Of a stretch of DNA of 64,000 nt, positions 34,830 through 48,184 are shown piece by piece. The DNA lies in contig NZ_CP048878.1 of the NCBI RefSeq assembly GCF_011009015.1, positions 2,758,354 through 2,822,353 on the forward strand, written 5' to 3'. The notes under the pieces were generated by a model. That model did not search any database, had not been told where the DNA came from, and saw only the letters and a list, made by a program, of their open reading frames with translations. Within the stretch, counting starts at the first letter, position 1. Every line of letters begins with the position of its first letter. The DNA is from Spartinivicinus ruber (GTDB lineage Bacteria; Pseudomonadota; Gammaproteobacteria; Pseudomonadales; Zooshikellaceae). The position numbers and the translations under genes are program-made.

Positions 34830-35333
34830 ATGGATGAAATTTATCAAATAATCTGTCAAACCATTGATGGCCAGTCAGTTACCTTGGCAGATTACGTTGA
34901 CAAGGTTATGTTGATTGTTAATACGGCCAGCAAATGTATGTTCACGCCCCAATATCAGCAATTAGAACAACTGCATCAGCAATACCAGCAAAAAGGGCTT
35001 GTGGTATTGGGGTTTCCTTGTAATCAATTTAGGCACCAGGAACCAGGTGGTGAGCATGAGATTCAGCAGTTTTGTGTCAGTCGGTATGGGGTGAGTTTCC
35101 CAATGTTTGGGAAAATAGATGTTAAGGGTGATGATGCCCATCCACTATTCCAGTTGCTAAAACAAAAAGCACCTGGTTTTCTGGGTAGCCAGGCGATAAA
35201 GTGGAATTTTACCAAATTTCTGGTAGCGCCTGGGGCCAGGCAAATAAAGCGTTATTCTCCACAGACCTTACCAGAAGTGATTGAGCCTGAAATTAAAAAG
35301 TATTTAGCGATGCGTCAGAGTGATGCGGCTTAA
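34830..35333 (+). CDS. glutathione peroxidase family protein (BtuE-like)
   Basis: A 167-residue thioredoxin-fold peroxidase. The peroxidatic cysteine C36 lies in NTASKCMFTPQY; GFPCNQFRHQEPG holds the second Cys and the Gln, and KWNFTKFL supplies the Trp and Asn of the catalytic tetrad. Family members reduce hydroperoxides, often with thioredoxin in bacteria. The loop after C36 (MFTPQY in place of the usual GFTPQY) is slightly unusual. It is probably cotranscribed with msrB. Confidence 0.92.
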   Translation: MDEIYQIICQTIDGQSVTLADYVDKVMLIVNTASKCMFTPQYQQLEQLHQQYQQKGLVVLGFPCNQFRHQEPGGEHEIQQFCVSRYGVSFPMFGKIDVKGDDAHPLFQLLKQKAPGFLGSQAIKWNFTKFLVAPGARQIKRYSPQTLPEVIEPEIKKYLAMRQSDAA

Positions 35334-35508
35334 GGTCTCCTCTGAAAAGTACGGCTTGCGGTGTGTAAGGTTGGTTGCCTTTCTAAGCAAACCCATACAG
35401 TGTAACAGCTTCGCAGGCTGTGCCTTGATTGTGAGTTGACCAGAACCTGAGTCAGCAAACAATTATTGGTGCCCTTAGTTTTATTGTTTGTAGTAACTTT
35501 GATTCGAG

Positions 35509-37893
35509 CTAAGCTGTTTTTTGCTTTGCATTTTTCGGGACCCATTTTTCAATGACTTGTCGCAGCTGCTCATTTTTAAATGGTTTAGCAATATAGTCGT
35601 CCATTCCTGCATTCAAGCATTTTTGTCGATCGTGGCTGAGGGCATTAGCGGTGAGTGCCACAATTGGAAGGTGTTGGGTCGCTGAATTATTTCGAAGTTG
35701 CTGGGTAGCTGCATAACCGTCTAGTACTGGCATGTTGCAGTCCATGAAAATTAAATCAAAATCATTTTCCTCGCAGAGATCAATACACTCTTGGCCATGG
35801 CTAGCTAACGTGACCTGATGCCCTAGTTTTTCCAGCATGCCTTTAGCAACCATTTGATTAATGTGGTTATCTTCCACCACTAATAGCTGGTAAGAGGGTG
35901 TACGTACTTCAGACGTTGATTGTAAGGGAGTTATGTTGCTTTCTGGTGCAGAGATATGCAGCGTAGTTAATAGGGCTTGATATAAGTCGTTACGTCTTAA
36001 TGGTAATGGTAATTGCTGATTGATATGCAATAACTCGACTTCTTGTCGGGTGAGTAGTGATTGATGAGGTGTGGCATAAATAATATTGATATCAGGGGCT
36101 AAATTATAAAACTCTTGAATCACACCTGGGTTATCAAGAATGATGCAAGAGTAAGGTGCTAGTTGCCGGTCTTGTAGTTGGCTAGCTAGAGGAGCTTGAT
36201 AATCCAGCAATGTGTGAGGCATTTGCCAATAGCTGAAGTAATGGCTTAGGGTGTCTTGCAGAGCTTCATGACAATAAATTAAGACATGGTGCTGATGAAG
36301 TTGCTGGGCAATTTCAATGTGATGTACCTGGTCTGGTTTTACTAAGGGAATGGTGACGATAAAGGTGCTGCCTTTATTGGGTGTGGAGTCCACTTGTAAG
36401 CTGCCACCCATGGCTTCTGTCAGATTTTTACTGAGTGCTAGCCCTAAACCTGTACCACCGTATTTACGGTGAATGGTTTCATCGGCCTGAGAAAATGGCT
36501 TGAATACTTCGTTAATGGTTTCCTGGCTGATGCCAATACCGGTATCAACCACTTTAAATTGAATGGATAAATCGCTGGGGCTTTCTTTGAGTATGGAAGC
36601 TGCCACCTTAACATTGCCTTCAGCAGTAAACTTGATAGCATTACTGACTAAGTTGCCTAAAATCTGGTGAATTCGAGTTGGGTCGCCTAGTAGGTTTTCT
36701 GGAATACCTGGATCGATATCACATTCAAGTGAAAGGTTTTTATCGGTAGCATTTTGACTAAACAGATTGACCACATCTTCAATGGTATCCCGTAAGTCAA
36801 ACTCCACTTGTTCAAGCAGCAGTTTACCTGACTCAAATTTAGATAAATCTAAAATATCATTTAATAACTGAATCAAAACCTTGCCTGAGTTATAGGCAAT
36901 ATTCAGTTGCTGCTTTTGTTCTGGGGTGAGTTCGGTATCAAGGGTTAGGCCGATCATACCTAGCACACCATTAATGGGGGTGCGAATTTCATGGCTCATA
37001 TTGGCTAAGAAAGCGGCGCGGGCATTGGCCATCCGTTCTGCTTCCTGCTTAGCTCTGTTCAGCATGTCGTTACTGGTTTGCAATTTTTTATTCGCTGCCA
37101 GTAACTCACTGGTTCGTTCGTCAACAATAGTCTCTAATTCTGTTAAATAATGGCGAAGCTGATTTTCAGCCTGGTGGCGTTTTTTTAAATGAGCGCTGAT
37201 ACTGTGAAAATATTGGTTAGTGGTTTCTACCAGCTCACCTATTTCATCTCGTTCATGGTTCGGTGGGCAGGGGAGTTTGGCCGGCTCATCCTGCTCAGGA
37301 TCAAGTTGTTTCATTGACTTGATTAACCCTACCAAGGGTTTAGTGAGCATGACATAGAAAAGTAGCAGCAATAGAATGGATAAAAACAGGCTGCGGATAA
37401 AGCCAGTCATTAAAGTCATGGCAGCACGTTGCAGAAAATTAGCACCAATTGCATAGGTATCAATCTCAATTTCCAACACCCCGAGTCGCTCTTGTGGGTT
37501 ATAGTCAATGTGCAGGATTTCTTTATAGTGCTTTGTTTTGCCAAATAAAAAGTCACTTAAATTGCGGTAAGGGGCTGCTTGTACTGGTTCTCTTGCTTGG
37601 GCGAGAACAATGCCGCCATTATCTAATAGTTGAGCGCTAATAATGGTGGGTGACTCCAACAGTCCATTAACTAACTCTTGGGCGAGTTCAGTGTCAATGT
37701 TATAGGCCATCCGAGCGGCAGGGTTGCGGGTGATATCAATAATGCTTTTAATTTGATGGTCAATGAAGGCTTTTTCATAACTAAAATCCATTGCTACCTG
37801 GATAAAGCTGAGTAATGTGCCAATAAAAAAAGCCAGTAACACCGTGTTTCTGGCTTGTTTGTAAGAAAGTCGCTCAGTAAATTTAATATTCAT
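35509..37893 (-). CDS. hybrid sensor histidine kinase/response regulator
   Basis: A 794-residue membrane sensor. It has a transmembrane helix at about 14-33, a periplasmic sensor of about 130 residues, a second helix near 165-185, HAMP (about 187-240), a coiled coil, HisKA with phospho-acceptor H301 in [14 protein letters not shown], and HATPase_c ([31 protein letters not shown]). A poorly conserved domain follows (about 535-650, possibly a degenerate receiver), then a true receiver (about 665-785) with phospho-acceptor D718 in [13 protein letters not shown]. No Hpt domain is present, so a separate phosphotransfer protein is expected. Layout resembles BarA/LuxQ-type kinases; signal unknown. 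No cognate regulator is adjacent. Confidence 0.93.
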   Translation of the reverse strand: MNIKFTERLSYKQARNTVLLAFFIGTLLSFIQVAMDFSYEKAFIDHQIKSIIDITRNPAARMAYNIDTELAQELVNGLLESPTIISAQLLDNGGIVLAQAREPVQAAPYRNLSDFLFGKTKHYKEILHIDYNPQERLGVLEIEIDTYAIGANFLQRAAMTLMTGFIRSLFLSILLLLLFYVMLTKPLVGLIKSMKQLDPEQDEPAKLPCPPNHERDEIGELVETTNQYFHSISAHLKKRHQAENQLRHYLTELETIVDERTSELLAANKKLQTSNDMLNRAKQEAERMANARAAFLANMSHEIRTPINGVLGMIGLTLDTELTPEQKQQLNIAYNSGKVLIQLLNDILDLSKFESGKLLLEQVEFDLRDTIEDVVNLFSQNATDKNLSLECDIDPGIPENLLGDPTRIHQILGNLVSNAIKFTAEGNVKVAASILKESPSDLSIQFKVVDTGIGISQETINEVFKPFSQADETIHRKYGGTGLGLALSKNLTEAMGGSLQVDSTPNKGSTFIVTIPLVKPDQVHHIEIAQQLHQHHVLIYCHEALQDTLSHYFSYWQMPHTLLDYQAPLASQLQDRQLAPYSCIILDNPGVIQEFYNLAPDINIIYATPHQSLLTRQEVELLHINQQLPLPLRRNDLYQALLTTLHISAPESNITPLQSTSEVRTPSYQLLVVEDNHINQMVAKGMLEKLGHQVTLASHGQECIDLCEENDFDLIFMDCNMPVLDGYAATQQLRNNSATQHLPIVALTANALSHDRQKCLNAGMDDYIAKPFKNEQLRQVIEKWVPKNAKQKTA

Positions 37894-38029
37894 TGGCTAT
37901 ATACTGCATTACTTCTTTTATTTCTGGACCAAGATCAACATCACTTGTTTAATCGTATTACCTGGAAAATACCTTTTATTAAAAGGTGGAGTTATCCAAG
38001 CTAACTACTACTGTCTTATGATTTATTGC

Positions 38030-38815
38030 CTAATCATAAACGTTTTTCTTTTTCCAGTCGTCATCTTTACCTTTTAATTCGTCTATCTGATCAATAAGCT
38101 GACCGCTGCTGGTTTCAGTTTTTCCTGCCTTTTCACTTTCTTTTTGTTCGAGAGTACGGATGAGGCTTTGCAACGGCTTAATTTGCTCTGTGTACTGTTG
38201 GTTTTGGTTGCGTTTTTTTAGTTCATCAACGGCTTGGGTGTAATAGTTTATTGCGGATCGATATTTCTTTTGCTTCTCAGCTTCTCTACCAAAATAACTC
38301 AGTAATTCAATAGAGGTATTAACAAGTAAGCCTTTGATGTGTAGCGAAAACTTATTAGCATCGGCTTTATTTAGGCGGCTGTTTTTATAACTATCAGAGA
38401 CTTGACGGTAGAGTTCGTGTAGTAGTGACTTAATTTCTTTAGCTCGTTTTTCTGAGGTAATTGCAAACGCTTCTTGTTGCTTATTAGCGACTTCTTGCTG
38501 AATAACACTTAGTCGTTGTTTGACTTGCTCCATGCTATTGAGGACATCAGGATCGACCTTTCTTCCGCACAGGTCTTTAATGCATTCTAGAGCATGCTGT
38601 TTCTCTTCGAGTAAGAAGACTGCTAAACCGTTGCTCAGCATTTGCAGGGGAATGTCATTAAGTAAATAGTCTGCACGTCGAACTCGGCTATTGAATTCTG
38701 ATAATAACCGGGCTTTCTCTAAACGAGCATTATCAAGAGAGTGTTTAACGTAGGCGACTATGGTAATCACCACAATCACCACCACGATTGAAATAACTAT
38801 GCTAATTGGCGACAC
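38030..38815 (-). CDS. membrane-anchored coiled-coil protein of unknown function
   Basis: A 261-residue protein with one N-terminal transmembrane helix (about 3-24: PISIVISIVVVIVVITIVAYV) and a long cytoplasmic helical region. Residues 150-205 (IELLSYFGREAEKQKKYRSAINYYTQAVDELKK) look like a TPR-type helix pair; the C-terminus is charged. The start is GTG 38815, preceded by AGGAAAG at a good distance. It lies 137 bases from the hybrid kinase gene on the same strand, but nothing links the two functionally. Family not recognised. Confidence 0.75.
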   Translation of the reverse strand: MSPISIVISIVVVIVVITIVAYVKHSLDNARLEKARLLSEFNSRVRRADYLLNDIPLQMLSNGLAVFLLEEKQHALECIKDLCGRKVDPDVLNSMEQVKQRLSVIQQEVANKQQEAFAITSEKRAKEIKSLLHELYRQVSDSYKNSRLNKADANKFSLHIKGLLVNTSIELLSYFGREAEKQKKYRSAINYYTQAVDELKKRNQNQQYTEQIKPLQSLIRTLEQKESEKAGKTETSSGQLIDQIDELKGKDDDWKKKNVYD

Positions 38816-38977
38816 AGTCTTTCCTATTAGTAGTAATAAACTGTTTGGCTATTACAAATAATAGTCAAAATTAACAGTTACCTGCTGAAAGCATAGCCCA
38901 CTCTATCCCAGGAGAAGTACTTTGCAGCACTCAAGTGCAATAGATTGTCATTCTATGGTTAAAAGTATGAAAAATAC

Positions 38978-39006
38978 TTGACGCTATTGCTATAACTAAC
39001 TACTAT
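38978..39006 (+). promoter_or_regulatory. sigma-70-type promoter of tRNA-Glu
   Basis: TTGACG (38978-38983), a 17-base spacer, and TACTAT (39001-39006) followed by a GC-rich discriminator, as expected for stable-RNA promoters under stringent control. The leader carries a perfect hairpin CTACTCGC-GGTG-GCGAGTAG (39015-39034). Confidence 0.75.
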
Positions 39007-39082
39007 AGCGCCGCCTACTCGCGGTGGCGAGTAGCAGACGTTGAGTATTCAACAATTCAGTTTGTTGTTAAGACAAATTGTT

Positions 39083-39158
39083 GTCCCCTTCGTCTAGTGG
39101 CCTAGGACACCGCCCTTTCACGGCGGTAACAGGGGTTCGAGTCCCCTAGGGGACGCCA
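39083..39158 (+). tRNA. tRNA-Glu (anticodon TTC)
   Basis: A 76-base tRNA with acceptor stem GTCCCCT/AGGGGAC, anticodon stem-loop CCGCC-CTTTCAC-GGCGG (anticodon TTC at 39117-39119), T-loop GGTTCGAGTCC and encoded CCA-3' (preceded by G). It reads GAA/GAG codons. A promoter lies upstream and a terminator directly downstream, so it is a single-gene transcript. Confidence 0.98.
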
Positions 39159-39163
39159 CATCT

Positions 39164-39191
39164 AAAAAGGCAGCCAACAGGCTGCCTTTTT
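39164..39191 (+). terminator. rho-independent terminator of tRNA-Glu
   Basis: AAAAAGGCAGCC / GGCTGCCTTTTT stem with a 4-base loop and T6 tail, starting six bases after the CCA end. Confidence 0.92.
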
Positions 39192-39354
39192 TCGTTTTAG
39201 ACATCCGTAAAATCCCATCAATTAGGATAAGGTTTAAACTAAACGCCAGCCGTCGTATCCTGTTAGCCATTACATCAAGTCGTGTCATTACTTTTTTCTC
39301 ACTTCAGGGGGTATTGCAGCATAGACTATGCTGTGCCCTCAAAGGATTACTGCT

Positions 39355-40326
39355 ATGGGCGTCGTATATTCGTTTGGTGAGCTGTTAGTCGATATGCTGG
39401 CTCAGCCAGACCAACAGCAAGGACTGCATTATCGGCCATTTTCTGGAGGGGCGCCGGCTAATGTAGCCGTTGCGGTTGCCAAGTTGGGTGGTCAAAGCTG
39501 TTTTATCGGGCAGGTGGGTGACGATTTTTTTGGTCACTGGCTGGTTGATTCAGTTAAACAGTATGGTGTGAATAGCCGCTATCTGTTTACCTCTTCTCAG
39601 GCTAAAACTGCTTTGGCCTTTGTTAGTCTAGATGCCCATGGTGAGCGCTGCTTTAGTTTCTATCGAGATCAAACCGCTGACCTTTTGTTTGACCTTGCGT
39701 GCCTGGATCAGGTGGACTTTCAAGCTGCTGCTGTGTTCCATTGCTGTTCTAATACCTTAACTGACCCAGACCTGGCGAATGTGACTTTGGAAGCACTCCA
39801 GCGTGCGCGCCAACAGGGGGCGATTACCAGCTTTGACATCAACTTGCGGTCAGCACTTTGGCCGACTGATCGATCACCCTATGAAGCGATTGAATCCTGT
39901 CTTAACCATGTCGATTTGGTAAAAGCCAGTGTTGAAGAGCTAACTCAGTTGAAGCCAGACTGGGGTATTAATCAGTGGCAGGATTGGTTGTTGAGTAAAG
40001 GTTGTCAGCTACTTGTGATAACTGATGGTGCCAAGCCAGTGCGGGTGATTACGGCTAATCAGCAGTTTGAGCAGGTAACTCCCGCGGTTAAGGTTGTGGA
40101 TACTACTGCTGCAGGTGATGCTTTGGTCGGGGGGCTACTGTTTGGTTTGGCCAATGGACTAAAGCAAAGTTTGTCCTTTGCTGACTGGTTAGCCACTGAT
40201 GAATTGCTAGTAGCGGTGGCTCAAGCTGTAGCCTGTGGTGCTTTAACCGTGAGTCGGGCGGGGGCTTTTCCTGCCTTACCTACCTTAGCAGAAGTGAAGG
40301 CATTAACCCAAAAGGCAGACATATGA
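39355..40326 (+). CDS. PfkB-family carbohydrate kinase, probable fructokinase
   Basis: A 323-residue ribokinase-fold sugar kinase. PfkB motif 1 is in FSGGAPANVAVAVAKLGG with FIGQVGDDFFG; motif 2 is DTTAAGDALVGGLLFGL, whose Asp is the catalytic base. The start VYSFGELLVDML is typical of fructokinases. It overlaps by four bases with an AGE-family isomerase gene, so together they could convert mannose to fructose and then fructose 6-phosphate (inference). ATG 39355 follows AAAGGA at 8 bp and gives the family N-terminus; the ATG at 39328 is less supported. Confidence 0.88.
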   Translation: MGVVYSFGELLVDMLAQPDQQQGLHYRPFSGGAPANVAVAVAKLGGQSCFIGQVGDDFFGHWLVDSVKQYGVNSRYLFTSSQAKTALAFVSLDAHGERCFSFYRDQTADLLFDLACLDQVDFQAAAVFHCCSNTLTDPDLANVTLEALQRARQQGAITSFDINLRSALWPTDRSPYEAIESCLNHVDLVKASVEELTQLKPDWGINQWQDWLLSKGCQLLVITDGAKPVRVITANQQFEQVTPAVKVVDTTAAGDALVGGLLFGLANGLKQSLSFADWLATDELLVAVAQAVACGALTVSRAGAFPALPTLAEVKALTQKADI

Positions 40327-41582
40327 GTCAATTAGAGAATAAGACAACGGCTATGGATAAAATAATCACTGCAAAAAAAACGGTGCCTGACTTTCAAAGT
40401 CCTGAGTTTTTATTAGCACATATTCGGTCAATATTGGCCTTTTACGACAGTCGTTGTATGGATCAGCAACGGGGTGGTTTTTATCATCATTTTAAGGATA
40501 ATGGTGATATTTATGATTCTGATACGCGACACTTGGTGTCCAGCGCTCGTTTTGTGTTTAATTATGCCAAAGCCACTCGTTTTATTGATCGTCAGCAATA
40601 TCTACCTTATCTAAAATATGCGCTTGCTTTTTTAGAACAGGCCCACTGGCAACCTGATACAAAAAGCTATGCTTGGCTATTGGGTGCTGATAATCAAGTG
40701 CTTGATGGTACTAACCACTGTTATGGATTGGCATTTGTATTATTGGCTTACGCAGAAGCACTACAAGCTGGTGTTGGCTCTGCTCAACAAGTGGCGGCTG
40801 TTTTTGAGTTGATGGAGCAATATTTTTGGGATCCGCAACACCAGTTGTATAAAGATGAAGCGTCAGCTGATTGGCTGCACATTTCTCCTTATCGAGGCCA
40901 AAATGCCAATATGCATAGTTGTGAGGCCCTGATTGCTGCCTACCAGGCTACTGGAGAACAGCGCTATCTAGATCGCGCACAAACGTTGGCAGGGCAGGTC
41001 ACTCAGCATCTAGCCAAGCAGGGGGATGGGTTTGTTTGGGAGCACTATCATTCTGATTGGCAAGTTGACTGGGATTATAATAGAGATAACCCACGCCATT
41101 TATTTCGCCCCTGGGGTTTTCAACCTGGTCATCAGACTGAATGGGCCAAATTGTTATTAATCCTCAATCGATATAAACCTGCAACTTGGTTAGTGAGCAC
41201 GGCAGAACACTTATTTGTTGAATCATTAGCCATTGCTTGGGATAGCAAGTTGGGTGGAATATGTTACGGCTTTGATCCTAACCATCATATTTGTGATAGC
41301 GATAAATATTTTTGGGTGCAAGCTGAAAGCTTTGCAGCGGCAGCCCTTTTAGCAGAGGCAACTGATAATCTGATGTACTGGGATTGGTATCAGCGAATTT
41401 GGCAATTCAGTTGGCAGCATATGATTGATCACCAGTATGGCGGCTGGTTTCGTATCCTTGATGGCCAAAACCAGAAGTATGATGAATTAAAAAGCCCCGC
41501 TGGTAAAACGGATTATCATACCATGGGGGCTTGTTATGAGGTGCTGAATGTACTGGGTAAAATGCCAGAGATAGGTGGTTAA
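40323..41582 (+). CDS. AGE-family epimerase/isomerase, probable mannose isomerase
   Basis: A 419-residue (alpha/alpha)6-barrel enzyme of the N-acylglucosamine 2-epimerase superfamily. The conserved RHLVSSARFVFNYA, NANMHSCEALIAAYQATG, DNPRHLFRPWGFQPGHQTEWAKL and KYFWVQAESFAAA segments carry the active-site Arg and His residues of aldose-ketose isomerases. Resemblance is closest to mannose isomerase/YihS-like members. Its start overlaps the fructokinase stop (ATGA), pointing to coupled translation and a joint pathway. The stop is only 9 bases from the end of the convergent ornithine carbamoyltransferase gene. Confidence 0.85.
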   Translation: MSQLENKTTAMDKIITAKKTVPDFQSPEFLLAHIRSILAFYDSRCMDQQRGGFYHHFKDNGDIYDSDTRHLVSSARFVFNYAKATRFIDRQQYLPYLKYALAFLEQAHWQPDTKSYAWLLGADNQVLDGTNHCYGLAFVLLAYAEALQAGVGSAQQVAAVFELMEQYFWDPQHQLYKDEASADWLHISPYRGQNANMHSCEALIAAYQATGEQRYLDRAQTLAGQVTQHLAKQGDGFVWEHYHSDWQVDWDYNRDNPRHLFRPWGFQPGHQTEWAKLLLILNRYKPATWLVSTAEHLFVESLAIAWDSKLGGICYGFDPNHHICDSDKYFWVQAESFAAAALLAEATDNLMYWDWYQRIWQFSWQHMIDHQYGGWFRILDGQNQKYDELKSPAGKTDYHTMGACYEVLNVLGKMPEIGG

Positions 41583-41591
41583 GTATGAGCT

Positions 41592-42590
41592 TTAGGCCAG
41601 TGTTGCCACCATAACTGACTTAATGGTGTGCATTCGGTTTTCAGCTTGGTCGAAGACGATCGAGTGGGGTGATTCAAATACATCTTCAGTTACTTCTAGA
41701 CCGTCAAGCCCATATTTTTCATAAATAGTTTCACCTATGGTGGTTTCCCGGTTATGGAAGGCAGGCAAACAGTGCAGAAATTTTACTTTTGGATTCTCCG
41801 TTAAATCCAGTACTTGTTTATTTATCTGATAAGGGCTGAGTAGCTTGATGCGCTCTTCCCAAATAGACTCTGGTTCACCCATCGACACCCACACATCTGT
41901 GTAGAGGAAGTCTACACCATGAACCGCTACTGTTACATCTTCAGTGAAAGTCAGTTTTGCGCCTGTATTAGCGGCAATGGCTTCTGCCTGCTTAATTAAT
42001 TCTGGTTGGGGGCGGCATTGGGATGGGCAAGCCATGCGAAAATCTAAACCCATTTTTGCAGCACCGATTAATAATGAATTCCCCATATTGTTAGCACCAT
42101 CGCCTAGATAACAGAGAGACTGTGCTGACAATGCTTTGGTGCAGTGTTCTGTCATTGTCAGAAAATCAGCCAGAATTTGCGTAGGGTGGAATTCATTGGT
42201 TAGGCCATTCCACACAGGTACGCCAGCATATTTGGCTAACTCCTCAATTGTGCTCTGATGATATCCACGGTATTCAATGGCATCATACATCCGGCCGAGA
42301 ACGCGAGCGGTGTCTTTCATTGACTCTTTATGGCCAATTTGTGAACCACTGGGGGCCAGATAAGTCACATTGGCACCTTGGTCATAGGCTGCGACTTCAA
42401 AGGCGCAGCGTGTGCGAGTAGACGTCTTTTCGAAAATCAGCGCAATATTTTTTCCTCGTAAGCGAGGTGCCTCGTTTCCAATGTATTTAGCCGACTTCAA
42501 GTCGCGAGCTAAATTGATTAAAAATTGAATTTCGGCAGGGCTGAAATCAAGTAATTTGAGGAAATGCCGATTGCGCAAGTTAAAGGCCAT
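41592..42590 (-). CDS. argF: ornithine carbamoyltransferase
   Basis: A 332-residue transferase that makes citrulline from ornithine and carbamoyl phosphate, or runs in reverse in the deiminase pathway. Carbamoyl-phosphate loop [52 protein letters not shown] and HCLPAFHN are all present. Length and sequence are nearer to the long E. coli ArgI / Pseudomonas ArcB form than to short anabolic ArgF, but no arcA or arcC is adjacent, so the direction cannot be settled here. I saw no clear ARG box in the upstream region. Confidence 0.92.
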   Translation of the reverse strand: MAFNLRNRHFLKLLDFSPAEIQFLINLARDLKSAKYIGNEAPRLRGKNIALIFEKTSTRTRCAFEVAAYDQGANVTYLAPSGSQIGHKESMKDTARVLGRMYDAIEYRGYHQSTIEELAKYAGVPVWNGLTNEFHPTQILADFLTMTEHCTKALSAQSLCYLGDGANNMGNSLLIGAAKMGLDFRMACPSQCRPQPELIKQAEAIAANTGAKLTFTEDVTVAVHGVDFLYTDVWVSMGEPESIWEERIKLLSPYQINKQVLDLTENPKVKFLHCLPAFHNRETTIGETIYEKYGLDGLEVTEDVFESPHSIVFDQAENRMHTIKSVMVATLA

Positions 42591-43372
42591 GCTGATTTCC
42601 TTTTATTAAATCGTCTGGCTAATTAATGAAAAAGGTGATGGTGATAATGGTTAAGTCAGTAGTGCTAACCAAGCCAATAAGGTTAACATGAAAAAACACA
42701 CTAAGTGTTTAATAAATGTAAAAATGCCAGGGCAGTGCTCTTCCATCCATTAGGTAGGCAGTGTATGATTAGCCGCCAATACTTGTAATAGGGATAATGT
42801 AAGTCTTTTAGGCTTTATTTCAGGAGAAAACGGCCTTATATACCATCAAACAGCAGTGCTGATAAGTCCTATAGTGCATTAATATTAAGATTAAACATTA
42901 AATTAGTGCCTTAATCCGTTGGAAACCGTTGATTGCTGCGCTTTAGGTCTTTATAATCCGCCGGGAACTTACTCTGGGTGGGTCATTCCTGCTGTTGAGT
43001 GCTATTAGATAGGGTAAACCTATCAAGACTGAGTTTAAACAATCACAGCTAAATGCGTCTCCCAAATCTTTATTTGAGTAACACAGTTGTCCTAGGACAT
43101 CCAATGTCAGGCAGGTTGTTACAGTATTATTGAAGGTTGCCGATAAGCTTTTCAGCATAAGCTGTTATACGGCAACCTTATTGGGGAGTTCTCAAGGTGA
43201 TTAACTAAACCTAGTCAACCTAACCAGCCAAGTCGCTAACTTGGCGTGATGTTATCGTGTTTGGCTTAATACGGCTAAGGAGGGCAGCAGCTTGTTGATT
43301 GCACTTTATGCCGTAGAGATAAGTCAACCCATTAAACTTTAACCAAGACCTGGAGAAGTGAACTAGGCACTT
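42591..43372. other. long intergenic region with hairpins
   Basis: About 780 bases without an acceptable gene. Hairpins: GGTTGCCGATAAGCT (from 43135) pairs imperfectly with AGCTGTTATACGGCAACC (ending 43177), and GCCAAGT / ACTTGGC at 43227-43245. These may be repeat elements or an unannotated small RNA. Upstream promoters of both flanking genes must also lie here. Confidence 0.35.
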
Positions 43373-44020
43373 ATGATGACAGAAATTAGTAACCTGGAAC
43401 AAATTGAGCGTTTAGAACAATTAATGGCGGTAGAAGAGGAGGTTCGCTCCTCTTTTGAAGAACAAATTGAGGGCTACGAAAAACAAATTCAATTATTACG
43501 TAAACAATTACAGTCGGCTAAGTCTGAAAATAAGCAAATGCACAATCAGACAGAGCAACTGAAAAAGCAGCTGAAGCAAATTAACCCAGAGCGGGCAAAG
43601 CGCAAGGCGCTGGAGCAGAAAAAACGTAACGAAGAACTCACTAAAGGTAATCAGTTACTTAGAACTAAGGTGAGTGAGCTGAAAGAAAAAGTAGCGGCTT
43701 TATCAAAAGATTTAGAGCAGGCTAAGCAAGAAGCCGAAGCAGGCACAGAAGAAGCTGATTCAGCTAAGTCAGAACAACAAGTACAGTCAGTTGTTAGTAA
43801 TGCTGAGCCGGTATTTGTTTCCTCCAATGAACACTGGAAAGTGTATCCTATCGAAGCAGCGATTGCTGATGAACACCCAGAAAACGCTAAATATGTTGTA
43901 CTTGATGTAAGAACTGGTTGTACTAAGTTAGCGGTTTTAGAAGAGGGTGACATCAACTTCCCTACCATGAACCGTTTACCTCAGGAAGTAAAAAACTTTA
44001 TTCAGTCTGAAGGCGCTTAA
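43373..44020 (+). CDS. coiled-coil protein of unknown function
   Basis: A 215-residue soluble protein. Residues 5-125 form a nearly continuous heptad coiled coil rich in Lys, Glu and Gln (LEQIERLEQLMAVEEEV to KVAALSKDLEQAKQEAE). The last 65 residues form a compact domain (EHWKVYPIEAAIADEHPENA, YVVLDVRTGCTKLAVLEEG, NRLPQEVKNFIQSEGA). No signal peptide or membrane segment. The coiled coil is unspecific, so I cannot place the family; the C-terminal domain may be informative in a profile search. A strong terminator follows. Confidence 0.72.
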   Translation: MMTEISNLEQIERLEQLMAVEEEVRSSFEEQIEGYEKQIQLLRKQLQSAKSENKQMHNQTEQLKKQLKQINPERAKRKALEQKKRNEELTKGNQLLRTKVSELKEKVAALSKDLEQAKQEAEAGTEEADSAKSEQQVQSVVSNAEPVFVSSNEHWKVYPIEAAIADEHPENAKYVVLDVRTGCTKLAVLEEGDINFPTMNRLPQEVKNFIQSEGA

Positions 44021-44057
44021 GTTCTCAAGCTAAGAGCTATTTAGCTAATTACTAAAG

Positions 44058-44109
44058 AGGCCATTACCAGCCATCATTATTTGATTTTAATGATAACTGG
44101 TAATGGCCT
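44058..44109. terminator. stem-loop between coiled-coil gene and astB
   Basis: A 13-bp perfect stem AGGCCATTACCAG / CTGGTAATGGCCT with a 26-base loop and a T-tract on the plus strand. It separates the convergent coiled-coil gene and ast operon. Confidence 0.85.
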
Positions 44110-44141
44110 TTTTAGTTCTGTCGTGTAAAGTTTAGAAGAAA

Positions 44142-45479
44142 TTACAGTTGAAAAGGATAGACTGAGCCTAATTCCAAAATATTCGTTAATTCATCCAATG
44201 CAGTACGGGATTCCATTAATAATTTTGGATCAGCCAGATCTGTCTCTGATAAGCAATCACGGTAGTGTTTTTCAATCCATGCATCTAAACTAGCGAATAA
44301 ATGATCGCTCATTAAGCAGGCTTGATTAATTTCAGCTTGTTCTACCTCAGTCAAAACAATACGTAGCCGCAGACAGGCTGGTCCACCACCGTTACACATA
44401 CTTTGTTTTAAATCGAAAAATTTAACTTCTTTAATGGGGTTATTGCTGGCAATCAGCTTCTGTAAATAGTGGTAAACAGCAGTATTTTCTCGGCACTCTT
44501 CAGGAACAATAATCGCCATACCGCCTTTAGGTAAGGCAATTAATTGGCTGTTAAATAGATAAGAACTCACCGCATCCGCAACGGAAACGGCACTCGAAGG
44601 TACTTCAACAAAGTGGAAAGGGGTGTTGCCAAAAGCTGCACTCACATCTTCCATGACTTGCTTTTTAGATAAAAAAGCATCCTCATGAAAAAATAATACA
44701 TTTTGGTTACCAACAGCAATTACATCGTTATGGAAGACACCTTGATCAATGACCATCGGGTTTTGTTGGGCGTAAACCACTTTTTTGGGGTCTAACTGAT
44801 GTTGTCGTGCAATAGCAGCAGATGCCTCATAGGTTTGTCTGGCAGGGTACTTCGTAGGCGCTGGTTTGCTGCTATCAAATGCATGTCTACCAAAGACAAA
44901 AAACTCAACACCAGTATCATTATAATTTTCACAGAAACGGGTGTGGTTAGCAGCACCTTCATCGCCAAAATGTTCAGCACCCGGTAAAGCCTGGTGATGG
45001 GCAAAATGCTGTTCATTAGTAAAAATAGCTTCAAGAATACGACCAGTTGTGTGGTGTTCAATGGAACGGTGGAATTTATTGGTCAGATTCGCTGGAGTGA
45101 AGTGGACTCGCCTATCACTGGTATCAGCACTGGGTGATACGGTTGCAGCATTTGCAGTCCACATGCTGGAAGCCGAGCAGCAATTAGCTAAAATTCGTGG
45201 CGCTTGTTTAGCGGCTTGCTCCAGGACTTTTTGGTCTGAGCCAGTAAAACCCAGCCGGCGTAGGGTGTGAATATCCGGGCGCTCTTGAGGGGCCAGTACG
45301 CCTTGTACTAGCCCTAAGTCATAAAGCGCTTTCATTTTTTTTAAGCCTTGCTTAGCAGCCTCTTTTGGGTTGGAACTGGCTTGTTGGTTGAGCTCAGAAG
45401 CAACATTACCATAAGAAAGACCACTGTAATTGTGTGTGGGGCCAACTAAGCCATCAAAATTGGCTTCAACTGCTTGCAT
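44142..45479 (-). CDS. astB: N-succinylarginine dihydrolase AstB
   Basis: A 445-residue enzyme of the second step of the arginine succinyltransferase pathway; it hydrolyses N-succinylarginine to N-succinylornithine, ammonia and CO2. The start [21 protein letters not shown] is diagnostic, followed by [15 protein letters not shown] and the catalytic cysteine in [16 protein letters not shown] near the C-terminus. Last gene of the minus-strand ast operon, 65 bases after astD. Confidence 0.96.
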   Translation of the reverse strand: MQAVEANFDGLVGPTHNYSGLSYGNVASELNQQASSNPKEAAKQGLKKMKALYDLGLVQGVLAPQERPDIHTLRRLGFTGSDQKVLEQAAKQAPRILANCCSASSMWTANAATVSPSADTSDRRVHFTPANLTNKFHRSIEHHTTGRILEAIFTNEQHFAHHQALPGAEHFGDEGAANHTRFCENYNDTGVEFFVFGRHAFDSSKPAPTKYPARQTYEASAAIARQHQLDPKKVVYAQQNPMVIDQGVFHNDVIAVGNQNVLFFHEDAFLSKKQVMEDVSAAFGNTPFHFVEVPSSAVSVADAVSSYLFNSQLIALPKGGMAIIVPEECRENTAVYHYLQKLIASNNPIKEVKFFDLKQSMCNGGGPACLRLRIVLTEVEQAEINQACLMSDHLFASLDAWIEKHYRDCLSETDLADPKLLMESRTALDELTNILELGSVYPFQL

Positions 45480-45544
45480 GGATGACTCCTAAAACTGTCA
45501 AGGGATGGTGCCCTGAATTACCTAATAGACTAGATGAAATAGTA

Positions 45545-48057
<2,513 letters not shown>

Positions 48058-48184
48058 AATGTTGTTACTCACTCGCAAGTGAAGCTATTTAATCCAAACA
48101 CGACAATATTTTTATTGCTTGCTAAAGTCTGATAAGGACTAATAAACGACACTTTAGATGTTATACCTTGATTGGGTTTGTTGT

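Noticed and set aside
42943-43402. two minus-strand frames in the argF upstream gap
   Set aside because: Cover hairpin-containing intergenic DNA, no start signals, no recognised motifs.
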